From: Linyphia triangularis
Taxonomy: Eukaryota > Arthropoda > Arachnida > Araneae > Linyphiidae
DNA length: 64,000 nt
Assembly: GCA_963978545.1 (NCBI GenBank)
Contig: OZ021732.1
Span: 65,541,214 to 65,605,213 of the forward strand
Reading direction: 5' to 3'
Shown here: positions 50,201 through 64,000 of the stretch, piece after piece
How the letters are laid out: every line of letters starts with the position of its first letter
How positions within the stretch are numbered: position 1 is the first letter of the stretch
Position numbers and translations under genes: made by a program
Notes under the pieces: generated by a model
What the model was told of the DNA's origin: nothing
Databases searched by the model: none
Seen by the model: the letters and a program-made list of their open reading frames with translations, nothing else

Positions 50201-50970
50201 TTTCTGCTTCGGACACATGAGTAACGATCTCGTTACTTATATGTATGGGAAAGGAATTTCAAGTAATGAGTACAGGTTGATCCAAAATAAAAAGATATTT
50301 TAAACATTGATGACTCGCGAACATATGGGAGTAGGATGGCGGGGTTTTTCTTTATGTAGATGATGAACGGTTAATCAATAAAACTTTGATGCAAAACAAT
50401 AACTATATATATACATAAAAATACTACCATGTTAAGATTTAAATTTTAATAGGCTAATAAGGCCGTGTTTCTTCGGACAGGCAAAAATAATCATAGAAAT
50501 GAGGAATTTGATTTATGGGTTTGAGGATTGAAGGATTGGTAGTGTACAAGAATTCGAATTTAATTGAAATGGTCTAATAGGTTTGTTAACATTAAGTCAG
50601 ACGAAATTATAAAGCAATAATAATCGCATTTAAATTGAAGATTTTTATTTCAACAACCAATTATTGATGTAAAGTACACACCAAAAAATCCGAACGTTGG
50701 CGTTGACTATATCTTATACTCCAGTTGATAAATGAAAAGAAGAACGGTATCGTAATTTGTGAAGCATTTTTATTAAATATTTATTTAATTTATTTTTTAC
50801 AAGAAAGGTCATCTACATATAAAAACGGAACCAAACTTTAAAAAATTCAGTGGTCCTAAATTTATTCGATAATTAGATTTAGCATACAAAATGTTGCAAA
50901 ACAAAGTTTCAAAAAAATTTCTCTAAGTGGTTAGTGATTCAAATGCGGACAAGTAATTGATCGGCGAATA
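47271..50970. other. 3.7 kb without recognisable genes
   Basis: AT-rich sequence. A T27 run lies at 47,651-47,677. The 109-codon minus frame at 48,841-49,170 has no motif I know. A less AT-rich patch (49,960-50,130, with CCAATCGCAATG) could be regulatory, but nothing supports it further. Confidence 0.4.
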
Positions 50971-51236
50971 CCCCCTGACGGTCATGGGAATGGGCGAAAT
51001 TCTACAGTTGTTTTCCCTATCATAATTTTTAAATTATACTTCTAATTCAAATACATAATTATTTTTTTTATTATTTTAATTTTTTTTTTTTTAGATAGGT
51101 TATAAACTAGCGTTCTAATAAAAGTATTTAAAAAATATCTTATTTTAAAATTTATTTATAAATTTAAAAATGTTGTGTATTGCCGGAAAAACTGAGGGTC
51201 AAATGACGTATATATACGAGCATGACCGTCAGTGGG
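50971..51236. mobile_element. piggyBac-like MITE, second copy
   Basis: 266 bp. Ends CCCCCTGACGGTCATGGG and CATGACCGTCAGTGGG, the right one followed by TTAA (51,237-51,240); on the left the flank is AATA, so that target copy has mutated. The interior is the reverse complement of the 28,084-28,324 copy (cgtatatatacg near one end, ttgttttcccta near the other). Confidence 0.75.
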
Positions 51237-51493
51237 TTAAAAGAAACTTATTAATACTTTAGTAATTTTGGTTTCAAACATTAGTTTGTCAAATACAAGT
51301 ATCATTCAAGTGTTTTACTTACCAATGTTTTAACTGTTCTTTATTTATTAAGAAAAAACAAGATTTCTGTCTTTTTAAATAGAAACATGTATACTTTTTG
51401 CCATTATTTAATTTAGTATGATCGAAGCCGATCCCTTCTACAAATTTTGTTCTTTCCCTTTCGACATTTGATTGTCGATATTTTTCTTATTAT

Positions 51494-51824
51494 CCCAGAT
51501 AGAAAAGTGGTATTGGCCAATGTCGGAAACGGGGGTTCTGGAAAGATTGGCCAATCTATGCCAAATCTCGAGCATCGTTCCAAAATACACAATTTAAAAA
51601 AAAAAATCAAAATCATTCCAAAACATATTTTCCCCCTCTGTTCATTATTATAAAATATGTTTCAATTTTAAAACTCTGCATCAACATTACAAAACTTCCA
51701 GTATATTTTACCCAGTGCTAGGTGAGATTGGCCAAGATCCGTAGTAACGGCCAGTTTATAACTGTCCACATCAGGATTGGCCAGTATTGAACCGATATTG
51801 GTCAGCGGATTTGTACTACTGGGG
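51494..51824. mobile_element. MITE family B, full copy
   Basis: 331 bp. Imperfect inverted ends of about 33 bp: CCCAGATAGAAAAGTGG then ATTGGCCAATGTCGG on the left, against the complement of CCGATATTGGTCAGCGG then TTTGTACTACTGGGG on the right. Non-coding, with ATTGGCCAAT motifs repeated inside. Related copies at 22,835 and 25,720. Confidence 0.75.
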
Positions 51825-52242
51825 ATGTAATATAAAAACCTTATTTAAAGGCCCATGTACAATTGTACATGTACTACAAGATTAGATAAAATTAATTAAA
51901 GTATAATTGGACGGAAAATTAACTTCAACTTAAAAATGTTTAAGTATTTACTTTATCTTTACGAAGTTTTGGAAACGCAGGTTCAAACATAGAAAAATTA
52001 TAACAATTTATATTTTTTACTGGTAGATGTAGATCCAGAAAGTCACAAACGGATAATGAAATGTGCTACACATTTTGCAACATGGAAATTTTGAGAACTG
52101 ATTATCGAACCAGTTACCAGAAAGTAAACTCCTGGATCAGAAGCAAAATGCGCACCTAGCATGTAAAACAACTTTCGTTCGATTCTCTATAGTATCTCTT
52201 CTCTCAAAAAGTAGTAGACACAACGATGATATAAATATATCT

Positions 52243-56244
<4,002 letters not shown>

Positions 56245-56318
56245 TAACTTGTCTAACTTAGGTGATAATTTGCCAAAAACTAAATTTTGATGCATAAAAT
56301 CATCTAGTTTTGTTAATT

Positions 56319-57547
56319 AGGGAAGAGTAGAACATTTTAAACATAGAAGCACTTTGAACCACTGGCATTTTTTAAATCCTTTTTATTAACTTCAATTTCG
56401 TGTGTATGTTTGTCGATGGTGACGGAATCTGCGGAGGCCTAATTAACCCCCCTTGCCGTCATCCAATCGGGCTGAAACTAGGCAGATAGGTTCGATGTCA
56501 ATGACAATGCATTCTATCAAATTTTGGGGCTGTTATTGTCACTAAAAGGGAGCTTTTACGGAATACTAATAAATCAACTTGCCATCATTCAATCGCGTTA
56601 AAATAGCATTAAACCGATCATTGTTAAAACTATTTCCTGTTGCCAATTTTTTTTAAATGAATAAATAATAAAATTACTTTAATCAGAATAAATAAATATT
56701 TCAATGTGAGAGCATAAATTCACGCTCATTTGTAATAAATAAATTTTAAAACGTAGTTTGCCGCACATTTTGCTGATAGAAATGTTTTTGATATCGGAGC
56801 TGAGTTAATGAATATAAAATTGACAATGCATATAAAGGATATTTTAAAAACTCGGTTTTTATGGGTTATATAATTATTGTTTAGTTTCATTTTCTCACAT
56901 TAGATATCAGTACAGTAGCTTGAACTAGAAGTAAATATATGATTCATGCAAAGCATTGTTTATTTCCCTTGATTAATACCATTATAGAAGATTCTGTTTA
57001 AAATTCACATATGATAGGAAAATTTTACAGGTAAGTAAACAGTTTATTTCTACTTTGATAAATGTGTTTTTAATCAATTTCTTTTACTAAACATATTGTA
57101 ATATTCTAGATAAGGATTTGTGTCATAGTTTTAAATTTAAATATTACACCATAATTGTATGAATGTAAATATTTTGAAATGGCTGCCAATGGGGTACATT
57201 GAACCACAAGAAACGGGGTAATTAGAACTTAGTGTCCAATACTATTTCTATGTGTTCAATGAAAAACATTTTTCACTTATGTTAGTAATGCTATTTCACA
57301 TAGATCCAACTTGCCCCACGAGTTTCAAACTACCCACCTTAAGGGGCACATTGACCCATTTCACATAATAGTTCAAAAATTAGTTTTCTCTATATTCTCA
57401 AAGGAGCAATTAATTGTATTCCAAGTTTTCATATACTGATTGAATAAAGTTTCTTTTAAGACAAATTTTTTTTCATATCTTACAATAGATTTGAATGTAC
57501 ATGCAATAATGTCTAAAACCTGTTCAATGTGTCCCACTCTTCCCTAA
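56319..57547. mobile_element. 1.2-kb TIR element, non-coding
   Basis: The left end reads TTAGGGAAGAGTAGAACATT, and the right end is the complement of TTAGGGAAGAGTGGGACACA. Right next to both ends, imperfect repeats of the same phrase occur (for example 'ggggtacattgaaccac' at 57,192 and 'ggggcacattgacccatt' at 57,345), so the ends are partly multiplied. No transposase fragment recognised. Superfamily not assigned. Ends 79 bp before the BEL-2 insertion. Confidence 0.55.
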
Positions 57548-57625
57548 CAAATTAAACACATTATATGAACTTCTCATTCACATTCAACTCTTCTTATTAC
57601 GCGAACGGTGTTTATGCATGACTAC

Positions 57626-57809
57626 TGTTAAGAATTGTTTTGCAATATACGCCCGATAGATGGCGCTTTTGTGTAATCAGAATATAACTGTTTTGTATCA
57701 TTCAGTAGAGTATTAGATATGTACCAATAAAGACGTAACTAAGAAATTTGGAGTTGCGTTTTCCCTTGCATGGGAGGGATAGGTACATCGACTCTAAAAG
57801 ATGGCAATA
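57626..57809 (+). repeat. BEL-2 5' LTR
   Basis: 184 bp. Contains CCAATAAAGACG (AATAAA at about 57,726-57,731), a probable poly(A) signal of the R region. Left flank ACTAC. Confidence 0.95.
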
Positions 57810-57911
57810 TATGGTGCAACGGCCGAAAAGTAAAGGCCAATGAAAAAGGAACCACCGCAAGCTTTGATTGAGACAATGTTGAAAGTCTCCGGACGTCGTG
57901 TGATGTATTTA

Positions 57912-58148
57912 AGGTATGGCATTTAGTGAGGTAGGATGTTTATTGTTTTGGTTTTGTTGTAGTAAACTTTCGAATTAAGTTTTGTTTGAGAATTAGAAAA
58001 TTGAAAGTTTCGTGTTGAGAATGTGTTGTGCTGGGTGTTAAGGTCTGGCATTTAGTGAGGCAGGGTGTTTATTGTTTGTTTTGTTGTGGTAAATTTTCGA
58101 ATTTTGTTTTGCTTGAAAATTAAAAGTTTCATTTTGAGAATATGTAGT
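57912..58148 (+). repeat. Tandem duplication in the BEL-2 leader
   Basis: A block beginning 'aaggtatggcatttagtgagg' is repeated about 130 bp later as 'aaggtctggcatttagtgagg'; each copy has 'gtttattgttt', 'taaactttcgaatt' (or 'taaattttcgaatt') and ends 'gttgagaatgtg' or 'tttgagaatatg'. The copies have diverged more than the LTRs, so the duplication is older than this insertion. Confidence 0.8.
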
Positions 58149-58370
58149 ATGATTTATGTTGATGATTATTATGGGATTTGATTTAATTGATAGTGTTGAT
58201 TTAAGTTGTATCAAAAGTTAGTTTTGGTTTCTTGTTGGTATATGCATTCAATAATTGTGTGGTAATAGTTGGCAATTGTTGTATTTGTGACTAGCTTGTT
58301 GGAGTTTTTGTTTTGATTTGTTTAAGTTGTAGGTTATATAATTATTGTGGCATTGTTGAATTATATAAAA

Positions 58371-61300
58371 ATGGCAACTTTACAGAGAGCAATCACCAAA
58401 CGAACTGTTTTGAGATCTAGTACAACCAAACTAATCAACAAAATAGAAGAATTTATTTCTAATGAACTAGATGTAGAGGCGAAATTAAATTCTTTAAAAG
58501 AATATCATGAACAATTAACTGTAAAAGAAAATAATATTAAACAATTAAATTTAGAAATTGAACAACTCGTAGAACTCGATAAGTTAGAATCGGAAGTTAT
58601 TACATCTGAAGAATATTCAGAAAAGATAATTATTTGGAAACAAAGAATAATTAATGCTATAGAAAAGTTAAGTAATAGTTTAAATGTTACAATGGTTGAT
58701 AACAATATTGCGAATGCCGAAGGCGGTTTTGAATTGGCTAGTAATATCCGTAGGGAAACAAAAACGGTTCAACTTCCAAAATTAGTAATAAAAACATTTT
58801 ATGGAGATTCGGCTTATTACTTAGAATTTATAAATCAATTTGAAAGTGCTATACACCATAATGAAACTTTATCTAAGATAGATAAATTTAATTATTTGAA
58901 GTCTTATCTGGGTGGAGCTGCAGCCCATTGTATTAATGGATTTGCACTGACAGGAGAAAATTATGATGCTGCTTTGGCTTTGCTAAAAAATAGATTTGGT
59001 AATAAAAATGCATTAATTCAAGCTCACTTAAATCATCTGTTAAAAATTCAAGTTGTTCGTAACATAAATGATACGATTGGGTTAAGAAAATTGTTTGATC
59101 GTGCAGAAGTACAAATTAGAAATTTGGAGTCATTGGGGGTGAAAACAGAAACATTTGGAAACTTGTTAAGTCCTATTTTGTTAGAGAGAATTCCCAGGGA
59201 ACTAGTGTTAGAATTTAATAGAACATATTCCTATGAAACGTGGAATTTTAGGGATTTGATGGAATTTTTAGATAAGGAAATTCAGTCAAGGGAAAGGACA
59301 CAAATATATAGTTATAAGTCTGGTAATTTTCAACATAGTAGTTACGAATATAAGGGTAGTCCTAGAAGGTTCGAAGGTAATAAACGGTTTGGAAATAAAT
59401 TTAATGAACCGCAGTCTACCGCAAGTTTCGCTACTAACGTAAAAAACAATTGCGTCTTTTGTAATAGTCCAGAACATGAGTTTTGTGAAAGTCTTAATGC
59501 GTCGGAAAGAAAAAACAAAATTAAAATGGATAAGAAATGTTTTATATGTTTCGGGCTTCACATGGCTAGATTTTGCAAGGCTAAAATAGATCCTTGCAAA
59601 CATTGTAATTCTAAGTTTCATCATTATTCATTATGTTATAAAAGTAGTGATGTAGCTGCTAAGGAGTCAGTTGAAGAGGAAACAAATGCAGTAACACAAT
59701 GCAATTCCTCAACTGGTAAGTCAAATAGTATTTTATTGCAAACGTGTAGTGTAATTGCTTGTTCGGGGGAAAGATCAAAATTAGTTAGAATTCTTCTCGA
59801 CAATGGATCTGAAAGAACGTGGATAACACAAAGTTTAGCAGAAGCTCTAAAAGTTAAACCAATTCGTAAAGAAAGATTATCTATTTTCTCCTTTGGGAAC
59901 ATAAAGCCCGCAGAAAAACTACATTGCGTTGCGAAACTGAAATTGAGGAATAGGCATAACCCTGAGAAATCAATTGAAATAGAGGCATTAATTACAGATA
60001 CTATAACAGCTGCTCCAATCTCGATTCCAAACGCAATAAGTCAAAACATCGTTAAAGAAAAGGAATGGATGTTGGCTGACGCCTGCAATTCATCAGATTT
60101 GAATGTGCAGTGTCTAATCGGTGGAGATATGTTTTGGAAAATCGTAAGTGCGGACGGAATGGTTTCTCTAACTGATACTTTGAGTTGCATTCCAACTTTA
60201 TTTGGGTTTACGCTTCAAGGAAAGCAAGATCGCAGTTTTAATGAGACTAGCGTTGGGATAGTATCAACAAACTTAAGTATTGGAAAAAGTATGGAAGTTT
60301 TGTGGGATTTGGAAACCTTGGGTTTGAAAGACGACGAGGGTTTAAGTATCGCAGATAAAGAATTCATCACCGATTTTGAAAATGGGCTAAATTTCCTAAA
60401 TGGAAAATATCAAACAAAACTATTGTGGAAATCTGCGCCAATTCATTTAATGAATAATTTTGTATTGGCCAAAAGACAGTTTGATAATTTGATAGAAGAA
60501 AATAATAAATGGGTAGCTTCTGAATATAAGGAAATTATTAAAGAACAGTTTGATACGGGTATAATTGAAGAAGCTACTAGGGGTAGTGAAGGTTATTTTA
60601 TGCCCCATAAACCTGTCGTAAGAGAAAATAAGACTACTACACGCGTTCGTTGTGTTTTTAATTGTAGTTCTAAAACGAAGGATAATTTGTCGTTAAATGA
60701 TTGTTTAGAAACGGGTCCGAATTTAAATCCCAACATATTGAATGTTATTTTAAAGTTTAGGAAATTTGATATTGCTTTTAGTAGTGATATAGAAAAGGCA
60801 TTCTTAATGATAGGTATCGCTGAGGAAGACAGAAAATTCTTAAAATTTTTATGGGTTTCCGATAAAGAAAATGAAAATTATAATGTTATGCAAATGACTC
60901 GTTTACCATTCGGGTGTACGACATCTCCTTTTATTTTGAGCGCGACAATTAAGAAACACATTAAGCAATATGAGGAAATTAAACCTAAAGCTGTAGAAAT
61001 GCTAAATTCTTCTCTTTATGTTGATGATTTGTACTTTGGAGGACAATCTGTCGAAGAGGCCTTTCAGTTGTCCATGGATGCAGTTTCTATTTTGAAAGAT
61101 GGAGGTTTTAATTTGAGAAAATTTACAACTAATTCGGAGGAGTTAAACTCATTATGGTTAGAAAAGGGAATTGGTTCAGCGGATGATAACTCAAAACTTC
61201 AATCAAAGGTTTTGGGCTTGAATTGGAATCCGGAAAGGGATATTTTGTCGTTGGAGTTGGGTTCGTTGATAGAGGGTTTGAGTTGTGGAAGACCAACCAA

Positions 61301-63149
61301 AAGACTTGTCTTACATTTTGCTGCAATGGTTTTTGATCCTGTCGGGTTTATAGCTCCATTTGTAATTAGGATTAAGTGTCTGTTACAACAAATTTGGCAA
61401 AGGGGTCTAGAATGGGATCAAGAATTACCGGATGATCTTAAAAATAAGTGGAGTGATTGGTGTAGGGAGGTCCAGTGTTTGAGAAATCTGGGAATATCGA
61501 GGAGGTATTTTTCGAATTGTGTAAATACGGATAAATTGAAGGTTCAAGTGCATATATTTTGTGACGCGTCTCCTATAGCATATGGTGCAGTTTCGTATTT
61601 TAGGTTTCGGAATGATAGAGGTGAGTTGATTACGTCCTTCTACATGTCGAAAAGTAGGGTGTCGCCGTTAAAGAAATTATCACTTCCAAGGCTTGAGTTG
61701 ATGGGAGCAGTGGTAGCGGCAAGAATGTGGAAGTTTTTAGTAGGGTTGTTTGAGAATTTATTAGAAGAGGTTTTCTTTTGGTCCGATTCGGAAATTTGTT
61801 TGCATTGGATTAAGGGTTCTGCTAGGGATTGGAAGCAATTTGTCTCAAACCGAGTGTTGGAAATTCAGGGTTCAACTGGTCCTGAAAATTGGGGACATTG
61901 TCCAGGACTAGAGAATCCGGCAGACAAACTGACACGTGGAATACCAGCAGCATCTCTTCTCATCGACAACATCTGGTTTTCTGGTCCACCATGGCTGAGG
62001 TGTTCTCCTGAACTTTGGCCTACTCAACACTCAACGACATTAAAAGAAGATCAACTGGAACGGAGATCCATCGTTACCACATGCGTTTCAACTATAGCAC
62101 AAACTATAATTAATGTTGGTTCATTCAGCAATGTTAAACGACTGTTGCGAGTGACTGTTTGGTTGATGCGATTAATCTCTAAATTCAAAGAATGTCCTAC
62201 TCAAATCGGTCCCATTACAGCAGATGAACTCCAAAAGGCAGAAGAGTTCTGGATAAAGACTAGTCAAAACAGTACTTACGCTCTTGAAGTTGACAATCTC
62301 AAAAAGGGTAAGCTGCTGCCAAAGGACTCTAGTCTATACAGTTTAGCCCCTTACTTGGATGAAAGGGATATTCTTCACGTCAAAGGACGTTTAAAAGAGA
62401 GTTCCTGTACAATAGAAGAAAAACATCCTATTCTTCTTCCATGTAAATCAACATTTAAAAGAACAAACGATGCACTAAAAAGTTTGACTGAAATCATTGT
62501 TGATCCTGAATTAAAATACTTCATATCATCTGAAGGAATAACGTGGACATACATTGTAGAACTTGTGCCATGGTGGGGAGGCTTTTATGAACGATTGATG
62601 AAAACTATTAAGGAGCCTCTCAGAAAGATCCTCGGACGAGCACTGTTGACTTTTGAAGAAATGTGTACAGTGTTAACCGAAGTCGAAACAGTGGTAAACA
62701 ACAGACCACTCACTTACGTGTCAAATGATGTAGAAGATCTACAGCCATTGACTCCAGCTCATTTCCTGTTCCCATCAATGGAGTTAAACGAATATCCGTT
62801 ACATTTCGCTGAAATTCTGAGCAATGGACGTTCCACCAAGGAAAGTTTGACCCGAAGGAAGTTGTACCTGACTACTCTGCTACGTCAATTTTGGAGAAGG
62901 TGGAAGGAAGAGTATCTTCTTCAGCTGAACAATGCCCACAAACTTTCAACTCCTACGCCTCACAAAGACTTAAAAAGGGGTGACGTCGTCTTAATAGCAG
63001 GAACCAACAAATCGAAGTTTCTGTGGACTCCTGGGAGAGTCGAAGAGATTATAATGGGTCGCGACGGACTTGTTCGTTCATGTATAGTTCAAACTGCTAA
63101 GGGACAGTACAAGAGACCTATACAACTATTATATCCTCTTGAACTTTAA
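58371..63149 (+). CDS. BEL-2 Gag-Pol polyprotein with in-frame integrase deletion
   Basis: 1,592 codons from the ATG at 58,371; the eight codons before it, starting with GTG, are unlikely to be used. Order: coiled-coil Gag; LPKLVIKTFYGDS and the BEL Gag core (about 140-310); three Cys/His clusters (CVFCNSPEHEFC, CFICFGLHMARFC, CKHCNSKFHHYSLC, about 365-425); protease LLDNGSERTWI (DNG for DSG); RT with SSDIEKAFLMIGI and SLYVDDLYFGG; RNase H with HIFCDASPIAYGAV. Integrase reads HPILLPCKS and then joins directly to TFKRTNDALKSL and WWGGFYERLMKTI, lacking the zinc domain and the first two catalytic Asp. Against BEL-1 in this same window about 145 residues are missing. No stop or frameshift anywhere. 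The C-terminal integrase tail (RPIQLLYPLEL) is intact. Confidence 0.92.
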   Translation: MATLQRAITKRTVLRSSTTKLINKIEEFISNELDVEAKLNSLKEYHEQLTVKENNIKQLNLEIEQLVELDKLESEVITSEEYSEKIIIWKQRIINAIEKLSNSLNVTMVDNNIANAEGGFELASNIRRETKTVQLPKLVIKTFYGDSAYYLEFINQFESAIHHNETLSKIDKFNYLKSYLGGAAAHCINGFALTGENYDAALALLKNRFGNKNALIQAHLNHLLKIQVVRNINDTIGLRKLFDRAEVQIRNLESLGVKTETFGNLLSPILLERIPRELVLEFNRTYSYETWNFRDLMEFLDKEIQSRERTQIYSYKSGNFQHSSYEYKGSPRRFEGNKRFGNKFNEPQSTASFATNVKNNCVFCNSPEHEFCESLNASERKNKIKMDKKCFICFGLHMARFCKAKIDPCKHCNSKFHHYSLCYKSSDVAAKESVEEETNAVTQCNSSTGKSNSILLQTCSVIACSGERSKLVRILLDNGSERTWITQSLAEALKVKPIRKERLSIFSFGNIKPAEKLHCVAKLKLRNRHNPEKSIEIEALITDTITAAPISIPNAISQNIVKEKEWMLADACNSSDLNVQCLIGGDMFWKIVSADGMVSLTDTLSCIPTLFGFTLQGKQDRSFNETSVGIVSTNLSIGKSMEVLWDLETLGLKDDEGLSIADKEFITDFENGLNFLNGKYQTKLLWKSAPIHLMNNFVLAKRQFDNLIEENNKWVASEYKEIIKEQFDTGIIEEATRGSEGYFMPHKPVVRENKTTTRVRCVFNCSSKTKDNLSLNDCLETGPNLNPNILNVILKFRKFDIAFSSDIEKAFLMIGIAEEDRKFLKFLWVSDKENENYNVMQMTRLPFGCTTSPFILSATIKKHIKQYEEIKPKAVEMLNSSLYVDDLYFGGQSVEEAFQLSMDAVSILKDGGFNLRKFTTNSEELNSLWLEKGIGSADDNSKLQSKVLGLNWNPERDILSLELGSLIEGLSCGRPTKRLVLHFAAMVFDPVGFIAPFVIRIKCLLQQIWQRGLEWDQELPDDLKNKWSDWCREVQCLRNLGISRRYFSNCVNTDKLKVQVHIFCDASPIAYGAVSYFRFRNDRGELITSFYMSKSRVSPLKKLSLPRLELMGAVVAARMWKFLVGLFENLLEEVFFWSDSEICLHWIKGSARDWKQFVSNRVLEIQGSTGPENWGHCPGLENPADKLTRGIPAASLLIDNIWFSGPPWLRCSPELWPTQHSTTLKEDQLERRSIVTTCVSTIAQTIINVGSFSNVKRLLRVTVWLMRLISKFKECPTQIGPITADELQKAEEFWIKTSQNSTYALEVDNLKKGKLLPKDSSLYSLAPYLDERDILHVKGRLKESSCTIEEKHPILLPCKSTFKRTNDALKSLTEIIVDPELKYFISSEGITWTYIVELVPWWGGFYERLMKTIKEPLRKILGRALLTFEEMCTVLTEVETVVNNRPLTYVSNDVEDLQPLTPAHFLFPSMELNEYPLHFAEILSNGRSTKESLTRRKLYLTTLLRQFWRRWKEEYLLQLNNAHKLSTPTPHKDLKRGDVVLIAGTNKSKFLWTPGRVEEIIMGRDGLVRSCIVQTAKGQYKRPIQLLYPLEL

Positions 63150-63315
63150 ATTCTCTATTGTAGTTATATATCCCTTATTAGTTTACCTTTAAACATGCTT
63201 AATCAATCTATTTTTATTTTCAGCATATTAATTATTTACATATTTTTGCTTTAATTTTAATTTTGAATATTGTTTGAATTGTATTTTGATTTTTTTGCTA
63301 AAATCAGGTGGGGAG

Positions 63316-63499
63316 TGTTAAGAATTGTTTTGCAATATACGCCCGATAGATGGCGCTTTTGTGTAATCAGAATATAACTGTTTTGTATCATTCAGTAGAG
63401 TATTAGATATGTACCAATAAAGACGTAACTAAGAAATTTGGAGTTGCGTTTTCCCTTGCATGGGAGGGATAGGTACATCGACTCTAAAAGATGGCAATA
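63316..63499 (+). repeat. BEL-2 3' LTR
   Basis: 184 bp, identical by eye to the 5' LTR. Followed by ACTAC, the target duplication. Confidence 0.95.
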
Positions 63500-63504
63500 A
63501 CTAC

Positions 63505-64000
63505 AAATAAAGTACAACAATTACCAAATCAATAAAAAAAAAATTGTTTTTCTTCTTCGGTGTAAACATTAATAAATTAGATTGTTAGTATAAGATCTTT
63601 ACTTACCATATCTTTACTAGTTCTATTTCTCCAAATATTAAAAAGTGGACTGTCACATGGTTCAATTTCTATACGCGAGGTCGAAACTTTTCAATGACTT
63701 GAAGCACAATAAATTTAAGAATTCTTTTCTTCCGACTCCTTTTCTAATGTGAAATTTATAATTTGAAACGTAGATACCAAGCCTGAAAAATTTGGCGACA
63801 TTTAGTTGTACAAAACTTTCTCTGTTTAAGTTAACGACATGTGATGATAAATACCAACTCAATTAAAAAACCCATAAAATAGGTCACCAAGTTGGCGATA
63901 ATTTTGCCCTAAAAGATTTGTGTCTTTGTATCCAAGCTCTTAAAATATATTATTTGGATGTCACAATGCAAACTTCCTATTTATCACTACCAAACTTACG
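63505..64000. other. Right flank, nothing recognised
   Basis: AT-rich; only short frames. No motif or repeat recognised. Confidence 0.4.

Larger units (their letters stand above)
57626..63499 (+). mobile_element. BEL/Pao retrotransposon 2 (recent, integrase-deleted)
   Basis: LTRs of 184 bp at 57,626-57,809 and 63,316-63,499 are identical by eye. The target duplication ACTAC lies at 57,621-57,625 and 63,500-63,504. A primer site TGGTGCAACGGCCG starts 2 nt after the 5' LTR; a purine tract AGGTGGGGAG precedes the 3' LTR. The LTR starts TGTT but ends CAATA rather than CA; the duplication supports that boundary. It codes one long Gag-Pol frame whose integrase has a large internal in-frame deletion. 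Confidence 0.95.

Noticed and set aside
58347..58370. GTG upstream start for BEL-2 Gag
   Set aside because: An ATG follows eight codons later and fits the family N-terminus; non-ATG starts are unlikely here.

Overview
The window is eukaryotic, AT-rich, repeat-laden DNA. Genes are split by kilobase introns with GT/AG junctions, and there are no operons. The mix of BEL/Pao, Copia, Gypsy, Helitron, Tc1/mariner, THAP-type and MITE-like repeats, together with an MCFD2-type gene, points to an arthropod, most likely an arachnid (spider). The species call is an inference from repeat style, not proof.

Two host genes can be supported. (1) On the minus strand, about 13.69 kb down to 3.33 kb and running off the left edge, is the 5' half of a gene whose product starts MGSGCSS, an N-myristoylation/palmitoylation-like N-terminus. 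Five exons with compatible phases encode 297 residues; I do not recognise the family. (2) On the plus strand, 17,581-29,741, is a complete four-exon gene for a 134-residue secreted protein with two EF-hands, an MCFD2 homologue (the ER-Golgi cargo receptor subunit that partners LMAN1/ERGIC-53). Their introns carry most of the smaller repeats.

Layout: 1-3.2 kb, a Tc1-like transposase scrap, (TA)n tracts and a Helitron remnant with helicase C-terminus and 3' hairpin-CTAG end; 3.3-13.7 kb, the MGSGCSS gene with a broken THAP transposon, a 346-bp imperfect palindrome and a TIR element in its introns; 16.1-17.2 kb, a second Helitron-family repeat; 17.6-29.7 kb, MCFD2 with a Tc1 remnant, solo LTR, mariner-like remnant, fold-back element and TTAA-flanked MITE in its introns.

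30.3-47.3 kb is one nested transposon complex. The outermost layer is a degenerate element with long inverted repeats, coding for a large protein with a Cys-rich tail. It is split by a degenerate Gypsy element, which in turn holds two recent LTR insertions: a BEL/Pao element (32,828-38,728, identical LTRs, TSD TTGGG) and a Copia element (38,829-43,614, LTRs differing at two sites, TSD GTGAC).

47.3-51 kb shows nothing coding. 51-54 kb holds two MITEs and a Helitron-type element with a 148-bp tandem array that alternates as 296-bp dimers. 56.3-57.5 kb is a TIR element. 57.6-63.5 kb is a second BEL/Pao element with identical LTRs and a 1592-codon open Gag-Pol frame, but its integrase has lost the zinc domain and the first two catalytic Asp by an in-frame deletion. 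That element, the BEL copy with two in-frame stops, and the nested 17-kb complex are the most interesting items.
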